This document shows positions 32,959-41,921 of a stretch of 64,000 nt of DNA, one piece after another; the first letter of the stretch is position 1, and every line of letters starts with the position of its first letter. This DNA comes from Bacteroides propionicigenes. Lineage in GTDB: Bacteria > Bacteroidota > Bacteroidia > Bacteroidales > Bacteroidaceae. Both the position numbers and the translations under genes were made by a program. The notes under the pieces were generated by a model that made no database searches, was not told the DNA's origin, and was given only the letters and a program-made list of their open reading frames with translations. The stretch lies in contig NZ_JAHBBW010000002.1 of assembly GCF_018390535.1 (NCBI RefSeq), forward strand, positions 434,001-498,000. Direction: 5' to 3'.

Positions 32959-32966
32959 TATATTTG
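32959..32966 (+). promoter_or_regulatory. Candidate -7 element TATATTTG before the defence pair
   Basis: Perfect TAnnTTTG box ending 30 nt upstream of the ATPase start at 32997, a normal distance for Bacteroidota promoters. The -33 element is not obvious. Confidence 0.4.
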
Positions 32967-32996
32967 CATAAAATTTACATATAACTGCGATATAAT

Positions 32997-34244
32997 ATGA
33001 TTATTCAGTTCACAGTCGAAAATTTCCTTTCGTTCAAGGAGCCGGCGACCTTGTCTTTGGCTGCTTCCGCGCTGAAAGAAAAACAGACCCGGTCCGATGA
33101 GATTGTTTTTGAGCTTGAAGGTACGAACCTCTCTTTGCTGAAGAGTGCGGTCATCTACGGGGCCAATGCCAGCGGGAAATCGAATCTGGTCAAAGCGCTC
33201 GATTTCTTCAAATGGTTTGTCATCAATTCCTCCAAAGGCGTGCAGTCCGGCGAAAGCATACGGGTGGAAAGTTTCCGTCTCAACCGGAGGACGGAACAGG
33301 AGCCCAGTTATTTTGAGGCGGTCTTTGCCGACGAAACGGTCCAATACCGCTATGGGTTCGAAGTCGATGAAAAACGTGTACACCGGGAGTGGCTTTATCA
33401 AAAGGGCAACAAGCGCAAGGCAAAGGAGGTGGAACTGTTCCTGCGTGACGGCGATGAGTATGAACTGCATCCCAAATTTTCGGTCGGCAAAGAGGTTGTC
33501 GCCAAAAAAATGGTGCGCGACAATGCGCTGCTTCTTTCCGTGGCAGCACAGTTCAACGAAAGCGTCTCGGTGGAAATCATGGGATGGTTGGCCAACACCA
33601 CGATTGTTCTTGGCAGCAGCGACGAGCGGATTTGGGAAATGGCGATAGCCCAGATCGATGATCCGTCCATGAAAAGGCGTATTGTGGAGTTTGCCCGGTT
33701 TGCAGACTTCGGAATCGACGACATACGCAAGGTTGACAATACAGTCATCAGTTCACACCAGCAATATGACGAGGAGGGCAACGCCACGAAGACGGTCACT
33801 TTCCCGTTCCGCGTAAACGAGTCGGAGGGTACGATCAAATACTTCTCGCTGGCTTATCCTATAATCGACGCGTTGGATCATGGCAAAAGGCTGGTTGTCG
33901 ACGAGTTCGACTCGAAAATGCACCCTCTGTTGACAAGTCGCATCATCGGGCTGTTCAATTCCAGAGTGACAAATCCCAGGAATGCACAGTTGATTTTCAC
34001 GACACATGACACCAACCTGCTTAATGCAAGCCTGTTCCGCAGGGATCAGATCTGGTTTACACAGAAAGATTCGTTTGGAGCCTCGGAACTCTATTCGTTG
34101 GCGGAATACAAGGTTCGCAACAGTGCACCTTTCGAAAAGGAGTACCTGATGGGGAAATATGGCGGTATCCCTGTCATCGGCCAGTTTGAACGGTTATTTG
34201 ACCTGAGGGAGGAAGAATATGGCAGCACGGACGAACAAGCGTGA
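32997..34244 (+). CDS. AAA ATPase of an RloA/AbiLi-like defence pair, 415 aa
   Basis: N-terminal FTVENFLSF followed by a Walker A motif GANASGKSN (about residues 54-62) is the hallmark of AAA_15/OLD-like ATPases. Later LAYPIIDALDHGKRLVVDEFDSKMHP gives the Walker B aspartate/glutamate (VVDEFD), and FTTHDTNLL is the family's H motif. Together with the RloB gene that overlaps its end by 26 nt, this matches the RloA/RloB (AbiLi/AbiLii) pair implicated in phage defence by abortive infection. The pair sits upstream of the antirepressor, flanked by two related terminators, and is probably cargo that protects the host from other phages. Confidence 0.88.
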   Translation: MIIQFTVENFLSFKEPATLSLAASALKEKQTRSDEIVFELEGTNLSLLKSAVIYGANASGKSNLVKALDFFKWFVINSSKGVQSGESIRVESFRLNRRTEQEPSYFEAVFADETVQYRYGFEVDEKRVHREWLYQKGNKRKAKEVELFLRDGDEYELHPKFSVGKEVVAKKMVRDNALLLSVAAQFNESVSVEIMGWLANTTIVLGSSDERIWEMAIAQIDDPSMKRRIVEFARFADFGIDDIRKVDNTVISSHQQYDEEGNATKTVTFPFRVNESEGTIKYFSLAYPIIDALDHGKRLVVDEFDSKMHPLLTSRIIGLFNSRVTNPRNAQLIFTTHDTNLLNASLFRRDQIWFTQKDSFGASELYSLAEYKVRNSAPFEKEYLMGKYGGIPVIGQFERLFDLREEEYGSTDEQA

Positions 34245-34851
34245 TCCACGCGCGGCACGGACACTCAGGCGTATCAGTTTTGTCCGTGAGGTCAAACAAT
34301 CCTTCCTGATCATCTGCGAGGGGGTAAATACGGAACCGGATTATTTCAATGCATTTCGCCTGACTTCCGCCAATATTAAAGCGGTAGGCCAGGGACTCAA
34401 TACGGTAGGTCTTGTCCAAAAGGCTTTACGGATGAAAGAAGAAGAGCGGAAGAAAGGACGCGAGTATGACCAGTGCTGGGTGGTATTTGACAAGGATGAC
34501 TTTCCCGATCGGGATTTCAACCGGGCTATCGGTATGGCGGAAGCCGGTGGCATGAGGGTGGCATACAGCAACCAGGCTTTCGAGTATTGGTTCTTGCTGC
34601 ACTATAACCTGGTACAAGGCCCGATGCACAGAAATCAATATGAAACAAAGCTATCCGGCTTGTTGGGCTTCTCCTACAACAAGGAAGCCGGTACAGGCGG
34701 TCGTGTTTTCAGGGAGCTGGGCGGTAAACAGGCTCAGGCCATCACGAACGCAAAAGCCGTATTGCGCCGAATGGAGGGAATACCGCCGGCACAGGCGGAA
34801 TCTTCGACAACGGTGCATCTTCTTGTGGAAGAACTGAATAAGTATATTTAG
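34219..34851 (+). CDS. RloB-like protein (AbiLii-type partner), 210 aa
   Basis: FLIICEGVNTEPDYFNAFR at the N-terminus is the characteristic RloB opening (an acidic Toprim-like strand with EG..TEP.Y). WVVFDKDDFPDRDFNRAI and the SNQAFEYWFLLHYN segment also fit the family. It is thought to act as the effector nuclease-like partner of the ATPase; the exact reaction is not shown. Start at 34219 overlaps the ATPase gene by 26 nt. Confidence 0.88.
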   Translation: MAARTNKRDPRAARTLRRISFVREVKQSFLIICEGVNTEPDYFNAFRLTSANIKAVGQGLNTVGLVQKALRMKEEERKKGREYDQCWVVFDKDDFPDRDFNRAIGMAEAGGMRVAYSNQAFEYWFLLHYNLVQGPMHRNQYETKLSGLLGFSYNKEAGTGGRVFRELGGKQAQAITNAKAVLRRMEGIPPAQAESSTTVHLLVEELNKYI

Positions 34852-34939
34852 CATATTCTGTCGTTTGCCCGGATAATATTGTACCCGGCTACCACCTCCT
34901 TCCGGTTTTATCGGATTTTATGTCGCAAAAACACAAAAA

Positions 34940-34972
34940 CAGACGGCAAATCACAACGATGCCGTCTGTTTT
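34940..34972. terminator. Terminator CAGACGGC/GCCGTCTG (right copy)
   Basis: A 9-bp stem (34940-34948 with 34960-34968) and an 11-nt loop, with an A-tract before and T5 after, so bidirectional. It ends the RloB gene on the + strand and the 35003 gene on the minus strand. Confidence 0.85.
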
Positions 34973-35002
34973 TATTCATTTACGTTCCGTGGACAGATAC
35001 GC

Positions 35003-35446
35003 TCAAACTTTTCGGTGTCTCTCTTTCCATTGGCTGACCTCTTCGTCAGAGACGGATGCCACGGTCCTTTTTTCCACATCGAACATCCGATGACAGAATG
35101 CCCTGGTAGAAAAAGGATTTCCAAGTTCCGCCAATATCCCTACAAGCCGGTTGTAGGAATCCATGTGCCACAGGTAATCGTACATCCCGCTGACCGGCAC
35201 CCGTTCAAGCAATCCCATACGCGTTGTCTTTTCCACGCACTTGTCGAAAATCCGCGAACCCATCTCCATGTTCTCCATGTAGTACCGCTTGCTGCGCAAG
35301 GTGTCGTAACCTTTTTCACGCAGGCGTGTACGGTCTGCCATGTACAGCATGAAGATGACCTCTTCCGGGGTGAACGCGCCGACCAGCCCGGTGAAGCATT
35401 TCATAAACGGTATCACGTGTTGCCTTTTGTCGTCATTCCCTTTCAT
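35003..35446 (-). CDS. Hypothetical protein, 147 aa
   Basis: Start at 35446 (MKGNDDKRQHVIPFMKCF) is preferred because it overlaps the previous gene's end at 35433; the longer frame starts at 35515. Basic helical protein with a WHMDSYNRLVGILAELG segment. Looks like a winged-helix or replication-associated regulator, but no family is recognised. Confidence 0.62.
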   Translation of the reverse strand: MKGNDDKRQHVIPFMKCFTGLVGAFTPEEVIFMLYMADRTRLREKGYDTLRSKRYYMENMEMGSRIFDKCVEKTTRMGLLERVPVSGMYDYLWHMDSYNRLVGILAELGNPFSTRAFCHRMFDVEKRTVASVSDEEVSQWKERHRKV

Positions 35447-35672
35447 GTCCGTTTTCGCGTTCGTTCGTCCGTAATGTTTCCGCTTCCCCGTCATCCTTAA
35501 TCGACGGATTGACATAGAACTGGCATATCCTGCCGTTTATCATCGGTTTATACACGGCGTATCCCAGTTTTTTGGCGTAACGCCCCACGGATACGCGGTT
35601 GGCGAACTTGCCGGTATGTTCCGTCAGGTGTTCCGACATCTCCCCGACGGTCATTCTGCTTTTCAGTTTCAT
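35433..35672 (-). CDS. Small helix-turn-helix-like protein, 79 aa
   Basis: Start at 35672 (MKLKSRMTVGEMSEHLTEHTG) within an open frame to 35765. TVGEMSEHLTEH...NRVSVGRYAKKLGYAVYK has the helix spacing of a DNA-binding HTH. It lies in the regulatory block next to the antirepressor, so a transcription regulator is plausible. Confidence 0.55.
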   Translation of the reverse strand: MKLKSRMTVGEMSEHLTEHTGKFANRVSVGRYAKKLGYAVYKPMINGRICQFYVNPSIKDDGEAETLRTNERENGHERE

Positions 35673-35828
35673 ATCATTCGCGTTTAAATGTTTTCCTGAT
35701 AAAGGATAGCCGCGACTAATACGAACTGTTTGCAAATGGTATGAATTAATAAGAGGCGGTTCCATGAAATCGGCAAAGGAGGAATCAACCGGTTATACTG
35801 ATACTTCATTCATGAAACCGTCCCTCAT

Positions 35829-36266
35829 CTATTTTCCCATTATCCGGACAATCTCCCGTATCGTGTCGAAGTTCCGCTCGTCCAGCCATTCTTTGGCCAC
35901 GTTCCACGAGAGCGACATTCCGAACTTCAGGTTCTCCATGGTGATGGTATGGTGCGACAACCTGCCTTCAGTGGGCTTGAGCCCTGCCGCATGCAGTTCA
36001 CACAGTCCGTCCTGAAAGAATGTGCACCCGCCTGCTTCCTGTTTCGCCTGTACCATCGGCACGATATACGGGATTTTTCCTAACAGCAGGCCTACCGCCC
36101 ACCGAGTGGGTGCAAGACGCTCCCTGTATCCGGCTTTCAGCAACCGGAGGATGTCTTCCGGCGTACCGAGGCACGGTATCCGGCATTGCTGCCTGCACAG
36201 ACGGCAACGGCACTCTACCGGCCGTCTTCCTGTCTTGCGGATGATCCGCTGTAATGCCGTTTCCAT
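35829..36266 (-). CDS. YkgJ-like cysteine-cluster protein, 145 aa
   Basis: Cysteines in CRCRLCRQQCRIPC followed by GTPEDILRLLKAGY and a later CTFFQDGLCELHAAGLKPTEGRLSHH match the YkgJ-type zinc or iron-sulphur cluster family. Such proteins bind a metal cluster of unknown role. It ends 3 nt before the antirepressor gene begins its own reading frame on the same strand. Probably cargo. Confidence 0.75.
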   Translation of the reverse strand: METALQRIIRKTGRRPVECRCRLCRQQCRIPCLGTPEDILRLLKAGYRERLAPTRWAVGLLLGKIPYIVPMVQAKQEAGGCTFFQDGLCELHAAGLKPTEGRLSHHTITMENLKFGMSLSWNVAKEWLDERNFDTIREIVRIMGK

Positions 36267-36268
36267 CG

Positions 36269-37402
36269 CTATGCACCCGGTGGGCAGTATTCAGGGTTCC
36301 TCTTGCGCCACAGTTCTATGATACACTCCCGTCCGGCCTGTGTCCATCGTTTGGTGGATCCGAAAGTATATACCTTGCCCCGGCTGTTCTCCCACGTGTA
36401 AGGCACATCGCATTGCCAGGCCCGGCAGGAAGGAAAGACCACCCATTGCCGCTTCTCGTACTTGCAGATGCCCTCTTCGGCAAGGAACTGGTGCAACTGT
36501 CGCGGCGATATGCCGAGTTCGTCAGCGATGCGCGTGCTCTTGAACCAGTCCCTGTTCTCGATAAACTCCTCGTAGAATACGATTTTCGGCAGGGATTCAC
36601 TCACCACCTTCCGCAGTTCCAGAATCAGTCTCGTCGCCGATTCCATATCCTGCGGCATGGGACAATCCATACAGGGCAGACCGGGTGCCGCCACCCTGGG
36701 GCGTTCGCGTACGATTGTCTTCCCTCGTTTCACGGAGAGTTTGCCGATAGCCTCGCCCAACCATTCCGCCAAAGACAGGTCAGGGGCGATCCATCTGGCC
36801 AACGGTATGACAAGCGGTGATTCCAACCAGGTCGCACCGTGCCCCCGCCCCCGTGTGGTGAAGACTTGCGACTCGTATTTCCCGGTATGTCCGTTGCCGG
36901 CCATTTCCCTGCGGAGCATATCCGTGGAAGCGATGCGTAGCCATTCAGACGGGATTTTCCCGAAGTGCATCGTGATCTGCGTGGCGTTGACCATCAGCTT
37001 GTCGCCGACACGCCGGAACGTGACGGGGAACCCTTCCTCGAAGTGCATGACGATGTCGTCCTGCGGGACGGCGTGCAGCTCCCCGGCTTCCAGTTCCAGA
37101 AGCTTGTTGCCCCACACTTCCAATTCATCAAGCAGGTCACGGGGTATAATAGTCTCCTTGCGTACCAGTTGTAAAAGCCGGCGCATATCGATGGGACGGA
37201 AACCCCACTGTTCCCTGCCGTTTTTCCGGAAACTGATTTTCAATGCCGTCGGGCAAACACGGGCGATGGCGCCGTTTTCAAGCAGTTCGTCCCGCTTGAG
37301 TATATCGCATATATCCACGGCGCAGATATGGAGCTGGCCGTTATGGTTCCGGGAAACCCTTATGTTCCAGTCCCGGAACGGAACATTCCTATTTTCCCTC
37401 AT
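36269..37402 (-). CDS. Phage antirepressor with Bro-N-like, KilA-N and KilAC domains, 377 aa
   Basis: Start at 37402 (MRENRNVPFRDWNIRVSRNHNGQLHICAVDICDIL). Residues 1-115 resemble a Bro-N domain; VTFRRVGDKLMVNATQITMHFGK through LARWIAPDLSLAEWLGEAIGKL (about 130-230) is a KilA-N DNA-binding domain; the C-terminal third (ENRDWFKSTRIADELGISPRQLHQFLAEEGI...TQAGRECIIELW) is a KilAC domain. Such proteins counter the prophage repressor and favour lytic growth. The gene stands in a minus-strand regulatory block directly upstream of the divergent virion operon. Confidence 0.9.
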   Translation of the reverse strand: MRENRNVPFRDWNIRVSRNHNGQLHICAVDICDILKRDELLENGAIARVCPTALKISFRKNGREQWGFRPIDMRRLLQLVRKETIIPRDLLDELEVWGNKLLELEAGELHAVPQDDIVMHFEEGFPVTFRRVGDKLMVNATQITMHFGKIPSEWLRIASTDMLRREMAGNGHTGKYESQVFTTRGRGHGATWLESPLVIPLARWIAPDLSLAEWLGEAIGKLSVKRGKTIVRERPRVAAPGLPCMDCPMPQDMESATRLILELRKVVSESLPKIVFYEEFIENRDWFKSTRIADELGISPRQLHQFLAEEGICKYEKRQWVVFPSCRAWQCDVPYTWENSRGKVYTFGSTKRWTQAGRECIIELWRKRNPEYCPPGA

Positions 37403-37757
37403 AGGTATTTCCTCCTTTCTTTTGGTTATCAGACTTACGTTTGTTTTCAAGCAAGGCTCTCTTATGTGCCATCTTGCGCACCGGATAGTACGTGCGTTTC
37501 TCGCCGCAAAGGGCGTCATAATCTTTCAGCATCAGTGTGCCGAGGTCGGCCAGCTCGATTTCCACATCCGGATGCAGATGCCTGAAATAGAGTCCGCCGC
37601 TGCATACATACTTGCCCGTGCAACAGAATGAGATAGCCTGCAAGTTGCCTTTTGTCAATTCCGCCGCGCTGTGCAGCGAGCGCGTGACCGCTACAAGAAC
37701 CTGTGCCCCGTTGAAGATGAGCACCATCTTGGGTCGTTTAAATGTGCTGCGTCTCAT
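37389..37757 (-). CDS. Hypothetical protein, 122 aa
   Basis: Begins MRRSTFKRPKMVLIFNGAQVLVAVTRSLHSAAELTKG; an alternative start is at residue 11. Basic C-terminal tail (KRALLENKRKSDNQKKGG). It overlaps the antirepressor by 14 nt. A LHSAAELTKGNLQAI(S)F motif recalls the homeodomain-like DNA-binding or NUMOD-type segments seen in phage proteins, but this is uncertain. Confidence 0.6.
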   Translation of the reverse strand: MRRSTFKRPKMVLIFNGAQVLVAVTRSLHSAAELTKGNLQAISFCCTGKYVCSGGLYFRHLHPDVEIELADLGTLMLKDYDALCGEKRTYYPVRKMAHKRALLENKRKSDNQKKGGNTYEGK

Positions 37758-38190
37758 GTTGTTCTAAAATTTGCGTTAATTCCTCCTTTGTAAATCTAAG
37801 ACCGGCAGCCTGTACCAGCCAAGTGTCTGAAACCGTAAATCCACCGGACAGCAGTTCGTCCACGCGCTCCAGAAGGTAGACACCGAACGCGGGATCGATG
37901 TAAACGACAAATAATAGAGCCAGACATTCATCAATTAACAGGTGTCCCGACGCCTCGTCACGGATGATCATCTTTTCCCTGTCTATTCCGTAGGCGTCTG
38001 CCAACGCCGTTGCCCAGTGATGGAAAGCGACACGGAAATCACGGACATTATGCCGGCGTGCATCTCCTTTGGCCTGGATGAAGCGTGTCGCGTCGAAATA
38101 GACCGGTCCGTCTTCCCGTAACGTTCCGAAAAGCAGATCGGGGAACTCCCTGTACCGGATTATCCGGCAGGGAATCTTTTCTTCTTTCAT
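37738..38190 (-). CDS. Hypothetical protein, 150 aa
   Basis: Start at 38190 (MKEEKIPCRIIRYREFPDLLFGTL) preferred over 38235. A KilA-N-like or ORF6C-like pattern (FDATRFIQAKGDARRHNVRDF) is present near residues 45-65, so it may bind DNA. First gene of the minus-strand regulatory block. Confidence 0.58.
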   Translation of the reverse strand: MKEEKIPCRIIRYREFPDLLFGTLREDGPVYFDATRFIQAKGDARRHNVRDFRVAFHHWATALADAYGIDREKMIIRDEASGHLLIDECLALLFVVYIDPAFGVYLLERVDELLSGGFTVSDTWLVQAAGLRFTKEELTQILEQHETQHI

Positions 38191-38478
38191 GTTCTCTTTT
38201 TCATTGTTCTTGGATTTGTATCTAACGTGGTGCAAAGATATATCTTTTTAATATGAAATACACTATAAATATATACATAAATTACACTTTTAATAAATTG
38301 TTAATCACTGATAATAAGATATTTACAACATAAATAAAACCGAAATATCTATATATTTAAGTTGTATATTTCGGTTTGTAAATCAAGCATTAAGAGTCCC
38401 GTTCTCCATATATTCTTTTAGCCGTAAAAACCTCTCTTGAGGATTGTCTCTACTCTTTGAACAAGAAACAAAAAAATT
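38191..38478. promoter_or_regulatory. Divergent promoter region between regulatory and virion operons
   Basis: 288 nt, very AT-rich. On the minus strand TATCTTTG (38240-38233) is a good -7 element for the regulatory block. On the + strand a TACTCTTTG box (38450-38458) lies 20-28 nt before the portal start, one base longer than consensus. I see no strong palindromic operator. Confidence 0.45.
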
Positions 38479-39801
38479 ATGGCTACATCGGACAAATCAT
38501 TTAACGGGGAACTCTTGGAGAGTATTTTTAAGACCTCCAAAAAGACAATTCAGGAGTATGTCCGCGAAATCGAGCGCAACAACCGCTACCGTTCATGCCG
38601 TCAGGATACCGGCTCGGGATATATTCTCGATGACCGCGCCCGGCTCATTGACCTGTATGAAGCCTGCCTGCAACAGGACGCTCATATACGTTCCGTTGTC
38701 GAGACACTGGAAAGCCAGATTCTCGGCGACCGCTATATGCTTGCCCGTGTAAACGAAAAGGGAAAATACATCAAGGACGTGGCGAACTCCCTGAAGATAC
38801 AGGGTTCGCAGTTCGACAAGATAATCAAGGGCATAGTGGAATCCAAGCTCTACGGGTACACCCTGCTTGAAATCATGCCGCATACTGACCCCAGAACGGG
38901 CAGGCTGGCGGAAGTCAACATCATCGAACGGCGTAATGTGTTGCCGGACCAGAAAACGGTACTGAAGCGGCAGGGACTGTGGGAGCCGCATTGGGATTTA
39001 CATGACCCGGCATATTACCGTTGTTATGTACTGGTAAACTCCGGCGACTTGGGACTTTTTTCCGCCACGACCCCTTTGATACTGGCCAAGAAATTCACGG
39101 TGGCCAACTATGTGAACTTTTCCCATACTTACGGACAGCCGATTATCCACGGAAAGACGGTCAGCGAGAGCAACGCCGACCGCAAGAGGCTGGCTAACGA
39201 GATAGCCAACGCGGCACAGAACAAGGTGGTGGTTACCGGCATTGAGGACGAGGTCGATATCAAGACATTCACCATGTCCAACTCGGAAAAGATATATACC
39301 GGGCTTATCGAGTTTGTGAACAAGGAAGTTGCCAACCTCGTGCTCGGCTCCGAGTCGATGGCCGGAGGGATGCAGTCGTACGTGGGTTCCACGAAAGCAC
39401 ACCAGGACATTTTCCGCGACCGTATCGAAGTCTACCGTCGGTATATCGAAAACGTCATGAACGAGGAGATAATCCCCCGCCTGGTGGCTATCGGGTATAT
39501 CCCCGGAGGATTGGAGTTCCGGTATTCGAACCGGATAGAGATGAGCAACGAGGACCGCATCAAGCTCTATTCGCTGATCACGGACAAATATGAAGTGGCG
39601 GCCGATGAGATCGAGAAAGAGTTCGGTATCAATGTGGGCCGGCAGCTCAATGTTATCCCGGGATTAGGTTTCGGAGCCGAAGGCGGCTCATCCGGTCTCA
39701 GCCACAACGACCGGGGCATCATGTCGGACGAGGAGTATTTCCGGCGTTACGGACGCCCCCGGGGGGCGAAGGTCGGAAATTTTCTGCGGGGAGCGGAATA
39801 G
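38479..39801 (+). CDS. Portal protein (DUF935, Mu gp29-like), 440 aa
   Basis: Forms the dodecameric DNA channel at one capsid vertex. IEFVNKEVANLVLGSESMAGG, AHQDIFRDRIEVYRRYIENVMNEEIIPRLVAIGY and the C-terminal RNRIEMSNEDRIKLYSLITDKYEVAADEIEKEFGI are typical of the DUF935 portal family. Length fits the family. First gene of the virion operon; unusually, no terminase gene precedes it in this window. The next gene's frame runs on from its end. Confidence 0.92.
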   Translation: MATSDKSFNGELLESIFKTSKKTIQEYVREIERNNRYRSCRQDTGSGYILDDRARLIDLYEACLQQDAHIRSVVETLESQILGDRYMLARVNEKGKYIKDVANSLKIQGSQFDKIIKGIVESKLYGYTLLEIMPHTDPRTGRLAEVNIIERRNVLPDQKTVLKRQGLWEPHWDLHDPAYYRCYVLVNSGDLGLFSATTPLILAKKFTVANYVNFSHTYGQPIIHGKTVSESNADRKRLANEIANAAQNKVVVTGIEDEVDIKTFTMSNSEKIYTGLIEFVNKEVANLVLGSESMAGGMQSYVGSTKAHQDIFRDRIEVYRRYIENVMNEEIIPRLVAIGYIPGGLEFRYSNRIEMSNEDRIKLYSLITDKYEVAADEIEKEFGINVGRQLNVIPGLGFGAEGGSSGLSHNDRGIMSDEEYFRRYGRPRGAKVGNFLRGAE

Positions 39802-40025
39802 AAGCCCGTCTTCCGCTCCCGGACAACGCTCCGTTCAGGGCTGTCAGGGCATCTGCAACCACGGAATCCGATACGGAAAAGGAGTATCGTGTCATTTTCG
39901 ATGCATTCCGCAGGCTGATCCTCTATTGGGAGAACAGCGCGGAACGTCTCGACATTATAGAGGACATCATCACCCTGCGTGCCTCTTTCCTCATAGACCG
40001 TGCGCTGACAGGTCTGCGAATCGAT

Positions 40026-40661
40026 ATGGACCGGGCATTGGAGATACTGAAAAATCACAACTCCTTTACAACAGAGAGGGAACGGCAGCAGCGTGACATC
40101 CTGATTGCAGCTATAGACAACCTGGTGGATTTTGCCGCGGCAGAGGAGTATGCCATGCTCGGGGAACTGCCCGAGACAGCGGATGAACAGGACATGGAAG
40201 CATACGAAAAGATATGCCGCAGGTATAACCTCGTCCATGCGGAGGAAGAGAACAACCAGGTATTCTTCGCGGCCTCGATGGCCGCATGGTGGATGGCGGT
40301 GGATATGGATACCGTGCTTACCTACATGACACAAGGCGATGAACGGGTACGTGCCTGGCATCTTTCATTGGAAGGGATTTCCTTCCGCAAATCCGAGTTT
40401 CCTCCGGAGCTGATACCGCCGATCGAATGGGGATGCCGCTGCTTTCTGGTCGCGGAGGGGTTCGCCGCTGTCCGGGCGGCTTTGCCGGATAAGGGAGACT
40501 ATCTGGAAAAGGTGGATCCGGTCTTCCGGGAGAGCCTGGCAACCGGCGGGCGTATCTTTTCCGATGCGCACCGCTATTTCTCCGTCCCGCTTCCGGGTTA
40601 CATGAATGATATTGTGAAACGCATTAAAGGAAAGTTCGCCTATGCCCAAGATAACGCTTGA
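40026..40661 (+). CDS. Minor head protein, Mu F-like (gp30 type)
   Basis: The C-terminal part (TQGDERVRAWHLSLEGISFRKSEFPPELIPPIEWGCRCF) is the diagnostic Phage Mu protein F signature: D.RVR..H..L.G......PP..WGCRC. These proteins take part in head assembly and contact the portal. The first ATG is at 40026, but the same frame is open without ATG, GTG or TTG back past the portal stop (39798 and beyond), with coding-like sequence in between. Either a non-standard start is used or the N-terminus is lost; the family is usually longer. It overlaps the next gene by 20 nt. Confidence 0.85.
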   Translation: MDRALEILKNHNSFTTERERQQRDILIAAIDNLVDFAAAEEYAMLGELPETADEQDMEAYEKICRRYNLVHAEEENNQVFFAASMAAWWMAVDMDTVLTYMTQGDERVRAWHLSLEGISFRKSEFPPELIPPIEWGCRCFLVAEGFAAVRAALPDKGDYLEKVDPVFRESLATGGRIFSDAHRYFSVPLPGYMNDIVKRIKGKFAYAQDNA

Positions 40662-41220
40662 TGAGTTTTGCAGCCACTGGGTAAGCAGGACCAGTACGCG
40701 CGTCATGGCCAGCCGGCTGGAGTTCAACGTATTCGACTTCGCAACTGCTGCCGGTGACTATACCAGGCAGCAGTTCGTGTCCTCATTCGCTTCGGGGGGA
40801 TTCAACGGTAGCAAATGGGCGCCTCGTACCTCCAAATGGGGAAAGAGGTTCACCCATCCTCTCATGAACGATACGGGGACTCTGGCCCGGAGCATACAGT
40901 CGGAAGCCGGCCGGACAGACATAGTGGGACGGCGTTCGGACCGTACGCGCATCTTCCGGAAAGGCGCCAGGTATTGCATGTGGACTACGGAAAAGAGCTT
41001 TCCAGTCAAGGGCAAGCGGGGACGCAGCAAGGAGCGTTACGGGCATTATGCCGCCATACACAATACCGATCCGAAGTTCGGGCTGTACACGGTAAACCAG
41101 TATTCCACGCGCCGTCCCGTACACCGGCAGTTCATCGGATTCTCACCGAAGACGGACGACTATATCGCCGCCCATTTCATAGATATGATTTTTAAAGGAT
41201 TTCCACACCAGCCGTTATGA
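40642..41220 (+). CDS. Phage virion morphogenesis protein (Mu G-like), 192 aa
   Basis: Small basic protein beginning MPKITLDEFCSHWVSRTSTRVMASRLEF, matching the head-tail morphogenesis family that includes Mu gpG and P2 gpS (tail completion). HPLMNDTGTLARSIQSE and RGRSKERYGHYAAIHNT with the C-terminal RPVHRQFIGFSP are typical. Length is usual for the family. It overlaps the preceding gene by 20 nt and the next by 4 nt. Confidence 0.82.
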   Translation: MPKITLDEFCSHWVSRTSTRVMASRLEFNVFDFATAAGDYTRQQFVSSFASGGFNGSKWAPRTSKWGKRFTHPLMNDTGTLARSIQSEAGRTDIVGRRSDRTRIFRKGARYCMWTTEKSFPVKGKRGRSKERYGHYAAIHNTDPKFGLYTVNQYSTRRPVHRQFIGFSPKTDDYIAAHFIDMIFKGFPHQPL

Positions 41221-41921
41221 TAAAAGACAAACACCCAGCACCACAGCCCGCACAACCGTCGGCACCGGCGGAGAGCCTGCCTGAAGAAGTTTCCGCGAAC
41301 CCTTTCGTGGAGATATACCGGGCCGTTAAGCGGGCTGTCCTGACCCTGCGGGAGAATCCGGACGACCCGTTGTCGCCGCCCCTGTTCAAAACCGTCGCTA
41401 TCGACAACGGCCAGTTCGCCCGCATTGTCCGTGACGATAACACGGAGTATGAGACTGTGTTCCCTGCCGTGTTCATCCACTTTATCAACGTGAGGTACCT
41501 GGTACAGCAACAGCGTATCGGTGAGGGACGCGCCACCATGCGCGTGCGGTTTATCCTGAATACGCTCAACAATGCGGACGAAGACAAGGAATGCGAGGCG
41601 TTTCTGGTCTTCCAGCGGCTCAATGTAGCCATACAGGATGCCAAGAACCATGAGCCGGCGCTGAGCGAGCGGTGCAACCTGACCTATTTCGACATGCCGC
41701 TTTCAACCAATATGTTGCAGGCGTACTGGATAGACTACGAGGTATGGTTCAGGGAATCTTCCGCGTGGAAATACAGGGACTGGGTAAAAAGGTATGTGGT
41801 CATGCCCCCGTTCACCCAACACAGCGATGCGCCGCAACATGACAGCGGCGGACACGGCTTCCATCCGCGTCCGGAACATGACGAAGTATCTGGTTTTTCG
41901 GATACTGGATCGGAAAATTGA
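41217..41921 (+). CDS. Probable tail terminator/head-tail joining protein, 234 aa
   Basis: Proline- and alanine-rich N-terminus, then an alpha/beta core (EIYRAVKRAVLTLRENPDDPLS...LFKTVAIDNGQFARIVRDDNTEYETVFPAVFIHFINVR) resembling small head-tail connectors of Mu-like phages, and a histidine-rich tail. Position after the morphogenesis gene supports a joining or tail terminator role, but the family is not certain. Confidence 0.62.
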   Translation: MIKDKHPAPQPAQPSAPAESLPEEVSANPFVEIYRAVKRAVLTLRENPDDPLSPPLFKTVAIDNGQFARIVRDDNTEYETVFPAVFIHFINVRYLVQQQRIGEGRATMRVRFILNTLNNADEDKECEAFLVFQRLNVAIQDAKNHEPALSERCNLTYFDMPLSTNMLQAYWIDYEVWFRESSAWKYRDWVKRYVVMPPFTQHSDAPQHDSGGHGFHPRPEHDEVSGFSDTGSEN

